From positions 24,237 through 88,236 of the forward strand of contig NZ_PQVG01000008.1 in assembly GCF_002920895.1 (NCBI RefSeq): a stretch of 64,000 nt of DNA, written 5' to 3'. Below are positions 10,801-18,319 of this stretch, in pieces; the first letter of the stretch is position 1, and each line of letters begins with the position of its first letter. The notes below the pieces were generated by a model that saw only the letters and a program-made list of their open reading frames with translations, was not told the DNA's origin and searched no databases. The position numbers and the translations under genes were made by a program. The DNA is from Flavobacterium alvei (GTDB lineage: Bacteria; Bacteroidota; Bacteroidia; Flavobacteriales; Flavobacteriaceae).

Positions 10801-12090
10801 AATCAAAATTCGACTTTGTTCGTCCTTTACAAAAAGAGGATCACCCACATTATTGATGATTTTGTCTAAGTATTCTCTACTTTTCTCGGCTTCTTCTTTG
10901 GATTTTATTATTTCAAATTCTGCTAGTTTGCGTTCAGTAATGTCTTGAATGGTACCTATCATTTTTATAGGCTCATTCTTTTCATTAAAAATTAGTTCTC
11001 CATTTCCCCAAACCCATCGCACTTCATTATCCTTTTGTCTAATGATTTGGTATTCTTTATTGAAGTTTTCTTTTTTACTAATCACTTCATTTGCAAAATA
11101 GTCTGTCATCGTTTGTTGCCATTGAGGATGAATAATGGATGTCCAGCCTTCAATTGTACGATTAAAGTTGTTGTCTATGCCAAAAATAGAATCAAGAAGT
11201 TCAGAACTTATCCATTTGCCAGTTTCAATTTCTAAAGTATAAGACCCTAGCTGCGCTATAAATTGAGTTTGTTTTAAAAATTTTTCGCTTTCAATAAGTG
11301 CTTTTTCTATTTCTTTTCGCACAGAGATGTTTCGTGCAAGAACAATGAAGCGATTGTCTATGCTTTTTTCTTTGGTTTCCTTTATTTTAGAGACTGAAAG
11401 CTCGAACCAAATTTTTCCTTGTGGCAATTGTAGTGAATATTGTTTGCCTAATGACCATCCTTTTTGGTTAGCTTCTTCAATGGCTGAAAAGCAAGTTTCT
11501 ATTACTTGTTGAGGTAAAATGTCCTGTAAAAAACTCCCAACAATTTCATCAGGCGGAACGGCTAAAAAATCTTTGTTATGTGAATGATAGTTATATACTT
11601 TGCCATCATGACCTACTTCAAAGAGTAAATCTGGTATAGCTTCGAGAATTGTTTTTAGGTTTTCTTCAGTTTTTTTTGAGTTTTCTTCGATTAGTTTGCT
11701 AACTGAAATATCTCGGGTAATGTTCATTACAGCAGCACTACCTTCATAATTTATTAAAACCGCTTTTACTTCAATATTTCTATTGACACCGTTTTTGTCC
11801 CTAATAATGGTTTCAAAATCTATTTTTCCTTTAGACAATAACTCTTTTGTTCTAGAGATTTTTTCTTTTTCGGAGATTATTTCAAGGTCATTAAAACGCA
11901 TCGCTAATAACTCTTTTTGACTAAATCCAAAAAGTTCAGTTGTAGCTAGGTTAACTTCAATAAAAAGGCTCGGATTCCCTTTCGAGTCAAGTCTGAATAT
12001 AGTAACACTATCTCTATTTGATTCGAAAAGGGTACGATACTTATCTTCGTTTGCAGTGATGCTTTCTTTTGCTATATTTTCTGTTTTCAT
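7864..12090 (-). CDS. Large hybrid sensor histidine kinase: 8 PAS, HisKA, HATPase, receiver
   Basis: A 1408-residue soluble protein, paralogous to its downstream neighbour. PAS domains lie at about 14-130, 141-258, 267-388, 405-520, 528-646, 654-771, 781-897 and 905-1020. HisKA starts near 1036 with His1049 in SHEIRTP, the HATPase follows (N-box NLVKNAIKF, GSGLGL G-box), and a receiver at 1289-1408 has phosphoacceptor Asp1341. Seven PAS units have a recognisable partner in the 2014-residue kinase, but one has moved: the unit containing NSGI..D..G-F-EFNDWW is sixth here and fourth there. There is no GAF and no transmembrane segment. The start at 12090 gives a short leader before the first PAS. 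An NTF2-like gene lies 115 bases upstream on the same strand. Confidence 0.93.
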   Translation of the reverse strand: MKTENIAKESITANEDKYRTLFESNRDSVTIFRLDSKGNPSLFIEVNLATTELFGFSQKELLAMRFNDLEIISEKEKISRTKELLSKGKIDFETIIRDKNGVNRNIEVKAVLINYEGSAAVMNITRDISVSKLIEENSKKTEENLKTILEAIPDLLFEVGHDGKVYNYHSHNKDFLAVPPDEIVGSFLQDILPQQVIETCFSAIEEANQKGWSLGKQYSLQLPQGKIWFELSVSKIKETKEKSIDNRFIVLARNISVRKEIEKALIESEKFLKQTQFIAQLGSYTLEIETGKWISSELLDSIFGIDNNFNRTIEGWTSIIHPQWQQTMTDYFANEVISKKENFNKEYQIIRQKDNEVRWVWGNGELIFNEKNEPIKMIGTIQDITERKLAEFEIIKSKEEAEKSREYLDKIINNVGDPLFVKDEQSRILIANDAFCKLFGINKIDIIGKTLAENVSEEEQESFLRIDKQVIADGLENINEETLTIRGGESLTISTRKTRFIDANGNKLIVAVIHDISERKKNEIELKKSEENLQSIFDSVSEAIYVLDENGTFIDVNKGAELMYQLPKSELIGKNPQSVAAPGLNDLNEVNRIIQSVFDNGVPISLEFWSIRKNGEIFPKEVVVNRGKYYGKYVLIVTARDITKRKRNEIALRKSEEKLMNIFNLANSGIILADLNGNFLEFNDWWLKMTGYSQEEFSNLKNLGVTHPVDLEKSKRMLSKLINGEIDKYELEKRYIKKDKTIFWGQTSVSAIKDKNNTITSTIGVVTNITEKKIAEQLLRESEKKYRGLVENSPDGIITYVGDKITYANDEAVRIVNADNSDQIIGKSVLEFVHQDSLESIIEKMKEVILDEYASRVVEEKLVSLTGQTVYVELKAIPTLYEKQNAVQVIIHDITEQKQTQDKIKQLSQAVEQSPVAIEITDKFGIIEYVNSKFLETTGYSYDEIIGVNSNILKSGHSSPTEYKKLWDTINSGKEWYGEFHNKKKDGTKYWEFASISPILNSQGITTHYIAIKEDITERKIIEQQLILAKEKAEESDRLKLAFLANMSHEIRTPMNGILGFTELLKEKDLSSDIQQEYINIIEKSGKRMLNIINDIISISKIESGQIEITTSETNINELFDYLTTFFKPEAKHKQISLFSSKALPPNESFIKTDREKLYAILTNLVKNAIKFTSNGSIELGCEKKEGYLEFFVKDSGLGISDSQKNIIFERFRQANDTISRTHEGSGLGLAISKAYVEMQGGHIWVESKEGVGSSFYFTLPFYSEYESKENLVVEKITSCDQEENNIKDLKVLIVEDDAISKLLITIAVKPFSKETLKVSTGYDAIETCRNHPDIDLVMMDINMPEMGGYEATKEIRKFNKDLVIIAQTANGMQSDHDKAIAAGFTDYISKPINISTLSKLICKHFKK

Positions 12091-12205
12091 ATAAGAATAA
12101 AGATTCTTTAATGTTTCAGTTTTTAGGATTGTTTTGAATTCATTTCAAAACATTAATTAGTGTAAAAAAAAAATAGGTTTTACTCAAAAAACGAATAATT
12201 ATAAT

Positions 12206-12682
12206 TCAGATAATATTCTTTTTACAGTATGTTTTTAAGGTCATTCGAGCATTTTCTTGAATTTTTTTCTGCATAAAGCCTGTCCATCCAAGGAGTAAGC
12301 CTTTAATTCCCAGCGCTTGTTTTGCCCACTTCCAAATGTCAAAATCATCGGTGTGTTTGACAATCAATCCGTCTTGAAAGTGAAATTTTGCCGATACTGA
12401 ATTGACCACTTTGCGATTTGTTTTGCTAAAATTGTAAGTTGCAATCCAAAGTGCAGAGCCATATTGTCCTTTTGTTTTGATTTCTGAGAATTCGATTTTT
12501 ATGTTTCCTTTGCTTTTTTCTAGAAGCATTTTCCACATTTGGCATACATCATTGCCATTTAATGTTCCAAAAGCGGGATCACTAAATTGAATTTTAGGAT
12601 GGTAACATTCACACATTTGATTAGCATCAGCGTTGGCAAATGCAGTGTAGAATTTTGTAATGATGCCTTCGTTTGCTGTCAT
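12206..12682 (-). CDS. NTF2-like / SnoaL-like family protein
   Basis: 158 residues with the NTF2/SnoaL cone-fold pattern: an N-terminal helix with FYTAFANAD, then YHPKIQFSDPAFG, a central strand region and a C-terminal FHFQDGLIVKHTDDFDIWKW stretch. That last segment (fxdGkIxxhxDxfD) is typical of SnoaL-type proteins. Family members include isomerases, cyclases and small-molecule binding proteins, so no reaction can be assigned. It has no signal peptide and is presumably cytoplasmic. It lies upstream of the 1408-residue kinase on the same strand with 115 bases between, and may or may not share its transcript. Confidence 0.82.
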   Translation of the reverse strand: MTANEGIITKFYTAFANADANQMCECYHPKIQFSDPAFGTLNGNDVCQMWKMLLEKSKGNIKIEFSEIKTKGQYGSALWIATYNFSKTNRKVVNSVSAKFHFQDGLIVKHTDDFDIWKWAKQALGIKGLLLGWTGFMQKKIQENARMTLKTYCKKNII

Positions 12683-12826
12683 TAATTTAATTGTATAATA
12701 AACGTAAAGCTAATGATTTTTTTTTAGAATTGCTTTTTTATAGCATCTAATTTAGTAATAAAATAGTGATAAGCCCAAAATAAAAGAATTGTGATTTTGA
12801 ATAAAGAAATTACTATTGAATATTTA

Positions 12827-13504
12827 TTATTTAATTTTTAATAATAAATCGGGGTCAGGACAATTTTTCAGGTAATATTTCAAATCTTTTTGGTTGCAAA
12901 CACCAGGATAATCACTAAAATGATCTTCTATGTTTTTTATAATTTGAAAATGCAAATGCGGAGAATAGCCACCATTTACTGTCGAATCTCCCAAAGTAGC
13001 TAGCTGTTGCCCTTTTTTGAAAAAGGAGCCAATTTCAATATTTTCAATACTTTCAATTGATAAATGACCGTATAAAGTATAAAAAAAATGATTTTCTAAA
13101 TTATGTTTTAAGATAATGGTTGGCCCATAATTTCCCTTTCCAGCGTTGTAATCAAATCCATAAACTATTCCGTCTATAGCTGCTAAGACAGGCGTTCCAG
13201 CTTTTATCCACAAATCCATCCCGATATGAATGTTTCTTTCATTGACTTGTCCATCTCCAAAAAGTGACGATTGTTTGTATAGATTTCTCACTTCATTATA
13301 ACCGCCAAAAGCTACTTTTGCATTGTTTTTTTTAAGATAAGTTTCTATATAAATTTCAAAATCATTGGGGTTTTTTATGTCAATTTGAGATAAATCTAAA
13401 TTGGAAATCGATAAATCTAATGGAATATATTGCGAATAGGGAATGGTGTCATCAATGACTTTTATAGAATTGAGCTGTAATAAAAGAGTTTCTAGTGTTG
13501 GCAT
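12827..13504 (-). CDS. M23 family metallopeptidase (LytM/DD-endopeptidase type)
   Basis: A 225-residue protein with a complete M23 zinc site: His93 and Asp97 in HIGMD, His147 in YGHLS, and the HLH motif at 183-185 after NGGYSPH. These enzymes cut peptide cross-links in peptidoglycan. The FGGY-E-R-LY stretch before the zinc site is common in Bacteroidota homologues. I see no signal peptide or lipobox at the N-terminus (MPTLETLLLQLN), which is odd for a murein hydrolase. Either export is unconventional or the protein acts elsewhere. The start lies 5 bases past the stop of the ClC gene, so the two are co-transcribed. Confidence 0.85.
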   Translation of the reverse strand: MPTLETLLLQLNSIKVIDDTIPYSQYIPLDLSISNLDLSQIDIKNPNDFEIYIETYLKKNNAKVAFGGYNEVRNLYKQSSLFGDGQVNERNIHIGMDLWIKAGTPVLAAIDGIVYGFDYNAGKGNYGPTIILKHNLENHFFYTLYGHLSIESIENIEIGSFFKKGQQLATLGDSTVNGGYSPHLHFQIIKNIEDHFSDYPGVCNQKDLKYYLKNCPDPDLLLKIK

Positions 13505-13509
13505 ACAAA

Positions 13510-15300
13510 TTATTCTATTGTCATCGATTTTAGCTTGGTTCTATAGGCTTCGAGGGCATTGGATTTCGAAATAAATCCATAATACTTACTGTTTTTTATT
13601 ACAGGAAGAAAAACGACTTTAGCTTTTTCGAACTTGTTCATTACAATTTCCATACTATCGGTAGGATAAATAATTTCCAGAGGTTCTATCATTATATCTT
13701 TCACCAAAGTATATTTTACCCGATATTGGTTGAAGATTATTTCTCTAATAGTATTAAAATGAACGATTCCTAATAAGTTTTTTTCTTTGTCCACAACGGC
13801 AAAAATAACCTGATTCGAATGGGATATCAAATCGACCAATTTTTCTAAATTTTCGTCTGGACTAACCGTCAAAAAATCAGTTTGAATAATCGAATTAGTG
13901 TCTAAAGTAGTAAGGATATTGGTGTCTTTATTGGTGGTTAAAACATGACCTTTTCGGGCTAAATTTTTTACATCCATAGAATGTTTTTCGAATCGTTTTG
14001 AAATTGTAAATCCAATAGAAGCTACAATCATCAACGGGATCATTAAGTCATAGCCACCCGTTATTTCGGCAATAAGGAAAATAGCTGTCAATGGAGCGTG
14101 AAATAATCCACTTAAAATCCCTGCCATCCCCACCATTGTAAAATTGCTAACTGGTAATTTTGTGAGTCCTATTTGATTTAAAAAAGTAGAAAAGAAAAAT
14201 CCAACATAGGAACCTAAGAACATGGAAGGAGCAAAGTTTCCTCCATTTCCTCCACTTCCCAAAGTAATTCCTGTTGCAAATGTTTTGAGCATGACCGTTA
14301 AGCCAATGAATAATAGAAGTGCCCAACTGTTATTTCTGTAACTACTAAATAGCGTGTTTTCAAGTAATTGACCCGGGTCATTTTCAGATAAGGTTTTAAT
14401 GCTTTCATAACCTTCTCCAAATAAGGTTGGGAAAATAAATATCAATAAGGCTAAAATTGAAGCTCCAAAAAAAGCTTTTTTATAAGGTGAAAATTTCAGT
14501 CGGGCAAAAATATGTTCTACTCTTTGAAAATTTCTTGAGTAGTAAACCGAAACAACTCCTGTAATCAATCCAAGTAAAACGTAATAGGGAATGTTGTGAT
14601 AATCAAAGCCTTCTTGCTGTTTGAAAGTTAACAGGATTGTTTCTTTCAAAACAATTTTAGAAACTAATGCACCTGTTGCTGCAGCAATCATAATTGGGGT
14701 AAAAGCCGAAATACTGACATCGACTAATAGTACTTCAATAGCAAACAAAACCCCTGCAATTGGCGCATTAAAAGCGGCCGCAATCCCTCCAGCAACACCA
14801 CAACCAATAAGAAGTGTTCGGTCTTTGTAGCTTAATTTATAACGTTGTGCATAATTAGATCCAAAAGCAGCTCCTGTAATTACGATAGGACTTTCTAATC
14901 CTGCTGAACCTCCTAAACCAACAGTAAGCGAACTAGTTACGATTTGGGCATACATTTGCTTCTTCGGAATGATACTAGCTTTTTTGGCAACAGCATACAA
15001 AATTTGAGAGGTGCCTTTTTCTATATTTCCACCTAGAAATCTTTTGACAACAAAAACAGTCAGCATAATTCCTATAACGGGTAGCATTCCTTTGATAAAA
15101 CCGTATTTAAAGATGCTAATACTGGTAACATAGGTGGCAAAAGTAAAAATGCTGTGGGCAAAAGCTTTTAAAACAATTACTGCAAAAGCCGAAGAAATAC
15201 CAACCAAAACACTAGATAAAAATATAAATTGTTTGTTTGTGATTTTATCCCGCGACCAGGCAATTAGGTTTTCAATTCTATAAATTGTTTTCTTTAACAT
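13510..15300 (-). CDS. ClC family chloride channel/transporter with C-terminal CBS pair
   Basis: A 596-residue protein with the ClC membrane core (about residues 25-440) and two CBS domains (about 465-590) that usually bind adenine nucleotides. Selectivity-filter elements are visible: GSAGLESP with the gating glutamate Glu136, and GNFAPSMFLGS (GxFxP). The usual GSGIP motif is replaced by EKGTSQ near residue 95. After FAIE the position that holds the intracellular proton glutamate in exchangers is valine (Val190), as in many ClC channels. That hints at uncoupled chloride conduction but does not prove it. It is followed 5 bases on by the M23 gene and preceded by alkD-like and acpH-like genes on the same strand. 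Confidence 0.92.
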   Translation of the reverse strand: MLKKTIYRIENLIAWSRDKITNKQFIFLSSVLVGISSAFAVIVLKAFAHSIFTFATYVTSISIFKYGFIKGMLPVIGIMLTVFVVKRFLGGNIEKGTSQILYAVAKKASIIPKKQMYAQIVTSSLTVGLGGSAGLESPIVITGAAFGSNYAQRYKLSYKDRTLLIGCGVAGGIAAAFNAPIAGVLFAIEVLLVDVSISAFTPIMIAAATGALVSKIVLKETILLTFKQQEGFDYHNIPYYVLLGLITGVVSVYYSRNFQRVEHIFARLKFSPYKKAFFGASILALLIFIFPTLFGEGYESIKTLSENDPGQLLENTLFSSYRNNSWALLLFIGLTVMLKTFATGITLGSGGNGGNFAPSMFLGSYVGFFFSTFLNQIGLTKLPVSNFTMVGMAGILSGLFHAPLTAIFLIAEITGGYDLMIPLMIVASIGFTISKRFEKHSMDVKNLARKGHVLTTNKDTNILTTLDTNSIIQTDFLTVSPDENLEKLVDLISHSNQVIFAVVDKEKNLLGIVHFNTIREIIFNQYRVKYTLVKDIMIEPLEIIYPTDSMEIVMNKFEKAKVVFLPVIKNSKYYGFISKSNALEAYRTKLKSMTIE

Positions 15301-15340
15301 TTTGCTTTTTTAGAAGTGTACAAAAATACTTATTTAGAAA

Positions 15341-16009
15341 TCAAAGAATGTTTTTTAAGGCTTCTTTTTGACTTAAATTTTTTAAATTAGTGTTGGCTAC
15401 ATAATTTTTTACTGCTTGAGGATTCGTTTTTGCATACTCTCGTAATGCCCAGCCTATGGCTTTTTGAATAAAAAACTCGTTGGAATTTTTATGTTTTTCA
15501 CATTCTGATTTCAATAAATCGAAATTGGTTTTTTGCTTGAATCCCAATTGAAAAAGAATCGCACTGCGGTTGAGCCACATATTGTCTGAATTCGAAAAAC
15601 GTTCTATCACTTTTTCGATTTCTTGCGGATGTTCAAGTAAATATTGACCTAAAATATTTTTTGAAATCGTATCGACACTGTCCCACCAGGAGTTGGTAAT
15701 TAATAGTTTTTCAATTAGTTGAATATCTTCAATTCTATAATTTCTTTTCAATTGTTTTATCAGGATTTCAAGTCCGCAATAGTGCAATTCACGTTCTGGT
15801 TTTAAAAATAATTGCAAAGCAATTTCCCTAGAATGAGCTGAAACTTCTATCCGATTTTCGCTCCAAATCGATTTAAAAACAAGTCTTCTTTGGTCGGTTT
15901 TCATTCCATAAAACGAAAAATAATTTCGCATATATTTGGCCATAGCCAAAGCATTTTCAGGATTGCTATTTTCTTGAAAAGCGTTTTCTAAATTTTGAAT
16001 GAAACTCAT
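15341..16009 (-). CDS. DNA alkylation repair protein, AlkD-like HEAT-repeat glycosylase
   Basis: A 222-residue all-helical protein with the AlkD fold. The residues that matter in AlkD are recognisable at matching numbers: Trp109 and Asp113 in WWDSVD, Arg148 in WLNRSAIL, and Trp187 in IGWALREY. AlkD removes 3-methyladenine, 7-methylguanine and bulky cationic adducts without flipping the base. The protein is soluble and cytoplasmic. The start lies 3 bases past the stop of the ACP phosphodiesterase gene, so the two form an operon. A 40-base gap separates it from the ClC gene downstream. Confidence 0.9.
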   Translation of the reverse strand: MSFIQNLENAFQENSNPENALAMAKYMRNYFSFYGMKTDQRRLVFKSIWSENRIEVSAHSREIALQLFLKPERELHYCGLEILIKQLKRNYRIEDIQLIEKLLITNSWWDSVDTISKNILGQYLLEHPQEIEKVIERFSNSDNMWLNRSAILFQLGFKQKTNFDLLKSECEKHKNSNEFFIQKAIGWALREYAKTNPQAVKNYVANTNLKNLSQKEALKNIL

Positions 16010-16012
16010 TGG

Positions 16013-16597
16013 TTATAGGGTTTGTATTTTTTGGTTGGAGTAGTATTGTATTTCTTTAAAAAACAAGGTGAATTCTTCTTCAAATTCAGAGTAGAAAGTT
16101 CTCAATTCAGCTACAGCAAATCGCATATTCGAATTGCGTTTCATTCGATTATCCATTTTTTCTAAAATTATTTCAATGCCTTCAACGGTTTGGTAACTCA
16201 TTAACCAGTTTTGAGTAACTAAATAAGGCACCATCTTTTGGGTTTTAGGAGTAAGAACTTCAAAATTATCTCTCAAAGATTGGTAAAAGCGTTCTGTATA
16301 ATCTTCCAATTTTTCATCCGAATAATTTTTCCAGTTTTTTGCCAAGAAATGGTCGTAAAAAATATCGACAATAATTCCAGAATAATGATGATAATTAGCG
16401 TGCAAACGTTTGGTGCTTTGTCTAAATAAAGGATGTGAATCGGTAAAAGTATCAATTTCTCGATGCAAAATAATTCCTTTTCGAATTTCTATAGGAAAAG
16501 AATCGAAGTGTTTTCCGTGAATGCCATCGGCCATAAAATTGCCAATTTTTATCAAGCCGTTTTCGCCAGAAAGATAGATATGTGCTAGAAAATTCAT
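16013..16597 (-). CDS. acpH: Acyl carrier protein phosphodiesterase (AcpH/DUF479)
   Basis: 194 residues starting MNFLAHIYLSGEN, the family hallmark. It continues with GNFMADGIHGK, then ILHREIDTFTDSHPLFRQS and DIFYDHFLAKNW, whose His and Asp residues form the metal site of this HD-like family. AcpH removes 4'-phosphopantetheine from holo-ACP, recycling the carrier of fatty-acid synthesis in the cytoplasm. It is the first gene of the minus-strand run that continues through the AlkD-like, ClC and M23 genes. It is divergent from the phosphohexomutase gene, with 89 bases between. Confidence 0.88.
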   Translation of the reverse strand: MNFLAHIYLSGENGLIKIGNFMADGIHGKHFDSFPIEIRKGIILHREIDTFTDSHPLFRQSTKRLHANYHHYSGIIVDIFYDHFLAKNWKNYSDEKLEDYTERFYQSLRDNFEVLTPKTQKMVPYLVTQNWLMSYQTVEGIEIILEKMDNRMKRNSNMRFAVAELRTFYSEFEEEFTLFFKEIQYYSNQKIQTL

Positions 16598-16686
16598 TCG
16601 ACTAATCTATGAATTTTAAATGACTTTTCTAAACTGTGTTTATTATATTTGTAGTCAAAAATTTTAAAATCTAAATTTAATTCAAA

Positions 16687-18087
16687 ATGACTTTAATAAA
16701 ATCGATATCAGGAATTAGAGGGACTATTGGCGGAAAAGTAGGCGAAAACCTGACTCCTGTTGATGCAGTAAAATTTGCTTCGGCCTATGGAACCTGGTTA
16801 AAACAACAAACAATCAACGATAAATTCAAAACAAATTTTAAAGTTGTCATTGGTCGTGATGCTCGTATTTCGGGGCCAATGATTCATAATTTGGTGGTAA
16901 ATACATTAATTGGTTTAGGAATTGATGTAATCGATTTAGGGCTTTCGACAACGCCAACTGTTGAAGTAGCAGTGCCTTTAGAAAGTGCCGATGGAGGAAT
17001 TATTCTTACTGCTTCGCACAATCCAAAACAATGGAATGCCTTGAAATTGTTGAATGAAAAAGGGGAGTTCCTAAATGGAATTGAAGGAGAGAAAATCCTT
17101 CAAATTGCCGAAGCCGAAGCTTTTGATTTTTCGGATGTGGACAATTTGGGCGAAATTATTGAAAATAATGCTTATATGGATATTCATATCGATGAGGTTT
17201 TGAACTTGCCATTGGTAGATATCGAAGCTGTAAAAGCGGCTAAATTCAAGGTGATTGTTGATGGTGTGAATTCATCGGGCGGAATTATTATTCCAAAATT
17301 ATTAGAATTAATGGGCGTTGAAGTCGTGAAATTGTATTGTGAACCTAACGGACATTTCCCTCACAATCCAGAACCTTTGAAAGAACATTTAACCGATATT
17401 TCAGAATTGGTTGTTGAGAAAAAAGCCGATTTAGGTATTGTTGTTGATCCAGATGTAGATCGTTTGGCTTTTATATCTGAAGACGGAGAGATGTTTGGCG
17501 AAGAATATACGTTGGTAGCTTGTGCAGATTATGTTTTGAGTAAAACTCCAGGAAATACAGTTTCAAATATGTCTTCTTCGCGTGCTTTGCGTGATGTGAC
17601 TAATTTACATAATGGTAGCTACGAAGCTAGCGCAGTAGGCGAGGTGAATGTTGTCGAATTGATGAAGAAAAACAATGCCATCATAGGTGGAGAAGGCAAT
17701 GGAGGAATTATTTACCCTGAATTGCATTACGGTCGTGATAGTTTGGTAGGTGTTGCCTTGTTTTTGACGCATTTGGCCAACAAAAAAATGAGTGTTTCTG
17801 CTTTGAGAGCTTCATATCCAGAATACTATATGAGTAAAAACAAAATTGAATTGACACCACAAATTGATGTGGATGCTATTTTGGTGGCAATGACCGAAAA
17901 ATATAAAAACGAAGATATTGCTACGATTGACGGTGTGAAAATTGATTTTGCCGAAAACTGGGTGCATCTAAGAAAATCCAATACGGAACCTATTATTCGA
18001 ATTTATACAGAAGCAGCTTCGCAAGAAAAAGCCGATGCTTTGGCCTTGAAAATCATTGATGAAATAAAGGTTATAGCAGGGATTTAA
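16687..18087 (+). CDS. glmM: Phosphoglucosamine mutase / phosphohexomutase
   Basis: A 466-residue alpha-D-phosphohexomutase with all four domains: the active-site serine loop TASHNPKQWNALK (Ser110), the Mg2+ loop DPDVDR (254-259), the sugar loop GEGNGG near 335, and the C-terminal phosphate loop (RKSNTEPIIR). In Bacteroidota this single enzyme is usually annotated as GlmM, which makes glucosamine-1-phosphate for UDP-GlcNAc; phosphomannomutase activity is equally possible from sequence alone. A TATATTTG box at 16644-16651 could be the -7 element, although no TTG sits at the expected distance. The gene ends in a strong terminator and appears monocistronic. Confidence 0.88.
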   Translation: MTLIKSISGIRGTIGGKVGENLTPVDAVKFASAYGTWLKQQTINDKFKTNFKVVIGRDARISGPMIHNLVVNTLIGLGIDVIDLGLSTTPTVEVAVPLESADGGIILTASHNPKQWNALKLLNEKGEFLNGIEGEKILQIAEAEAFDFSDVDNLGEIIENNAYMDIHIDEVLNLPLVDIEAVKAAKFKVIVDGVNSSGGIIIPKLLELMGVEVVKLYCEPNGHFPHNPEPLKEHLTDISELVVEKKADLGIVVDPDVDRLAFISEDGEMFGEEYTLVACADYVLSKTPGNTVSNMSSSRALRDVTNLHNGSYEASAVGEVNVVELMKKNNAIIGGEGNGGIIYPELHYGRDSLVGVALFLTHLANKKMSVSALRASYPEYYMSKNKIELTPQIDVDAILVAMTEKYKNEDIATIDGVKIDFAENWVHLRKSNTEPIIRIYTEAASQEKADALALKIIDEIKVIAGI

Positions 18088-18102
18088 CTTTCATAGTTTA
18101 TT

Positions 18103-18139
18103 AAAAGCCGTTTTTGAGTAAAATTTAAAACGGCTTTTA
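18103..18139 (+). terminator. Intrinsic terminator after the phosphohexomutase gene
   Basis: The inverted repeat AAAAGCCGTTTTT / AAAACGGCTTTT is followed by a T-rich run, 15 bases past the stop codon. Confidence 0.85.
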
Positions 18140-18319
18140 TATTTAGTATTAGATGTTTTTTTTGAAAAAGCAATTTTTGGTAAGATTTTTGCGTAAGAAT
18201 ATACAAATTAGCAATAAGATAAAAATTAGTATTAATTTTGTAATCTCCAAGGGGTGTAATTAGGAAATGAAATCAGTAAAATAACTTCCATCTGATTTTG
18301 AAACGAATAGAAAACTTTT

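Noticed and set aside
10460..10948. 162-residue plus-strand frame opposite the 1408-residue kinase
   Set aside because: Serine- and phenylalanine-rich antisense translation of repeated PAS codons; similar antisense frames occur at 5031-5285 over a homologous PAS unit, as expected from shared coding sequence rather than a gene.
1418..12090. Possible CRISPR or tandem DNA repeat array because of many repeated segments
   Set aside because: The repetition is at protein level (PAS/PAC motifs), with about 350-base spacing and diverged DNA; there are no short identical repeats with unique spacers.
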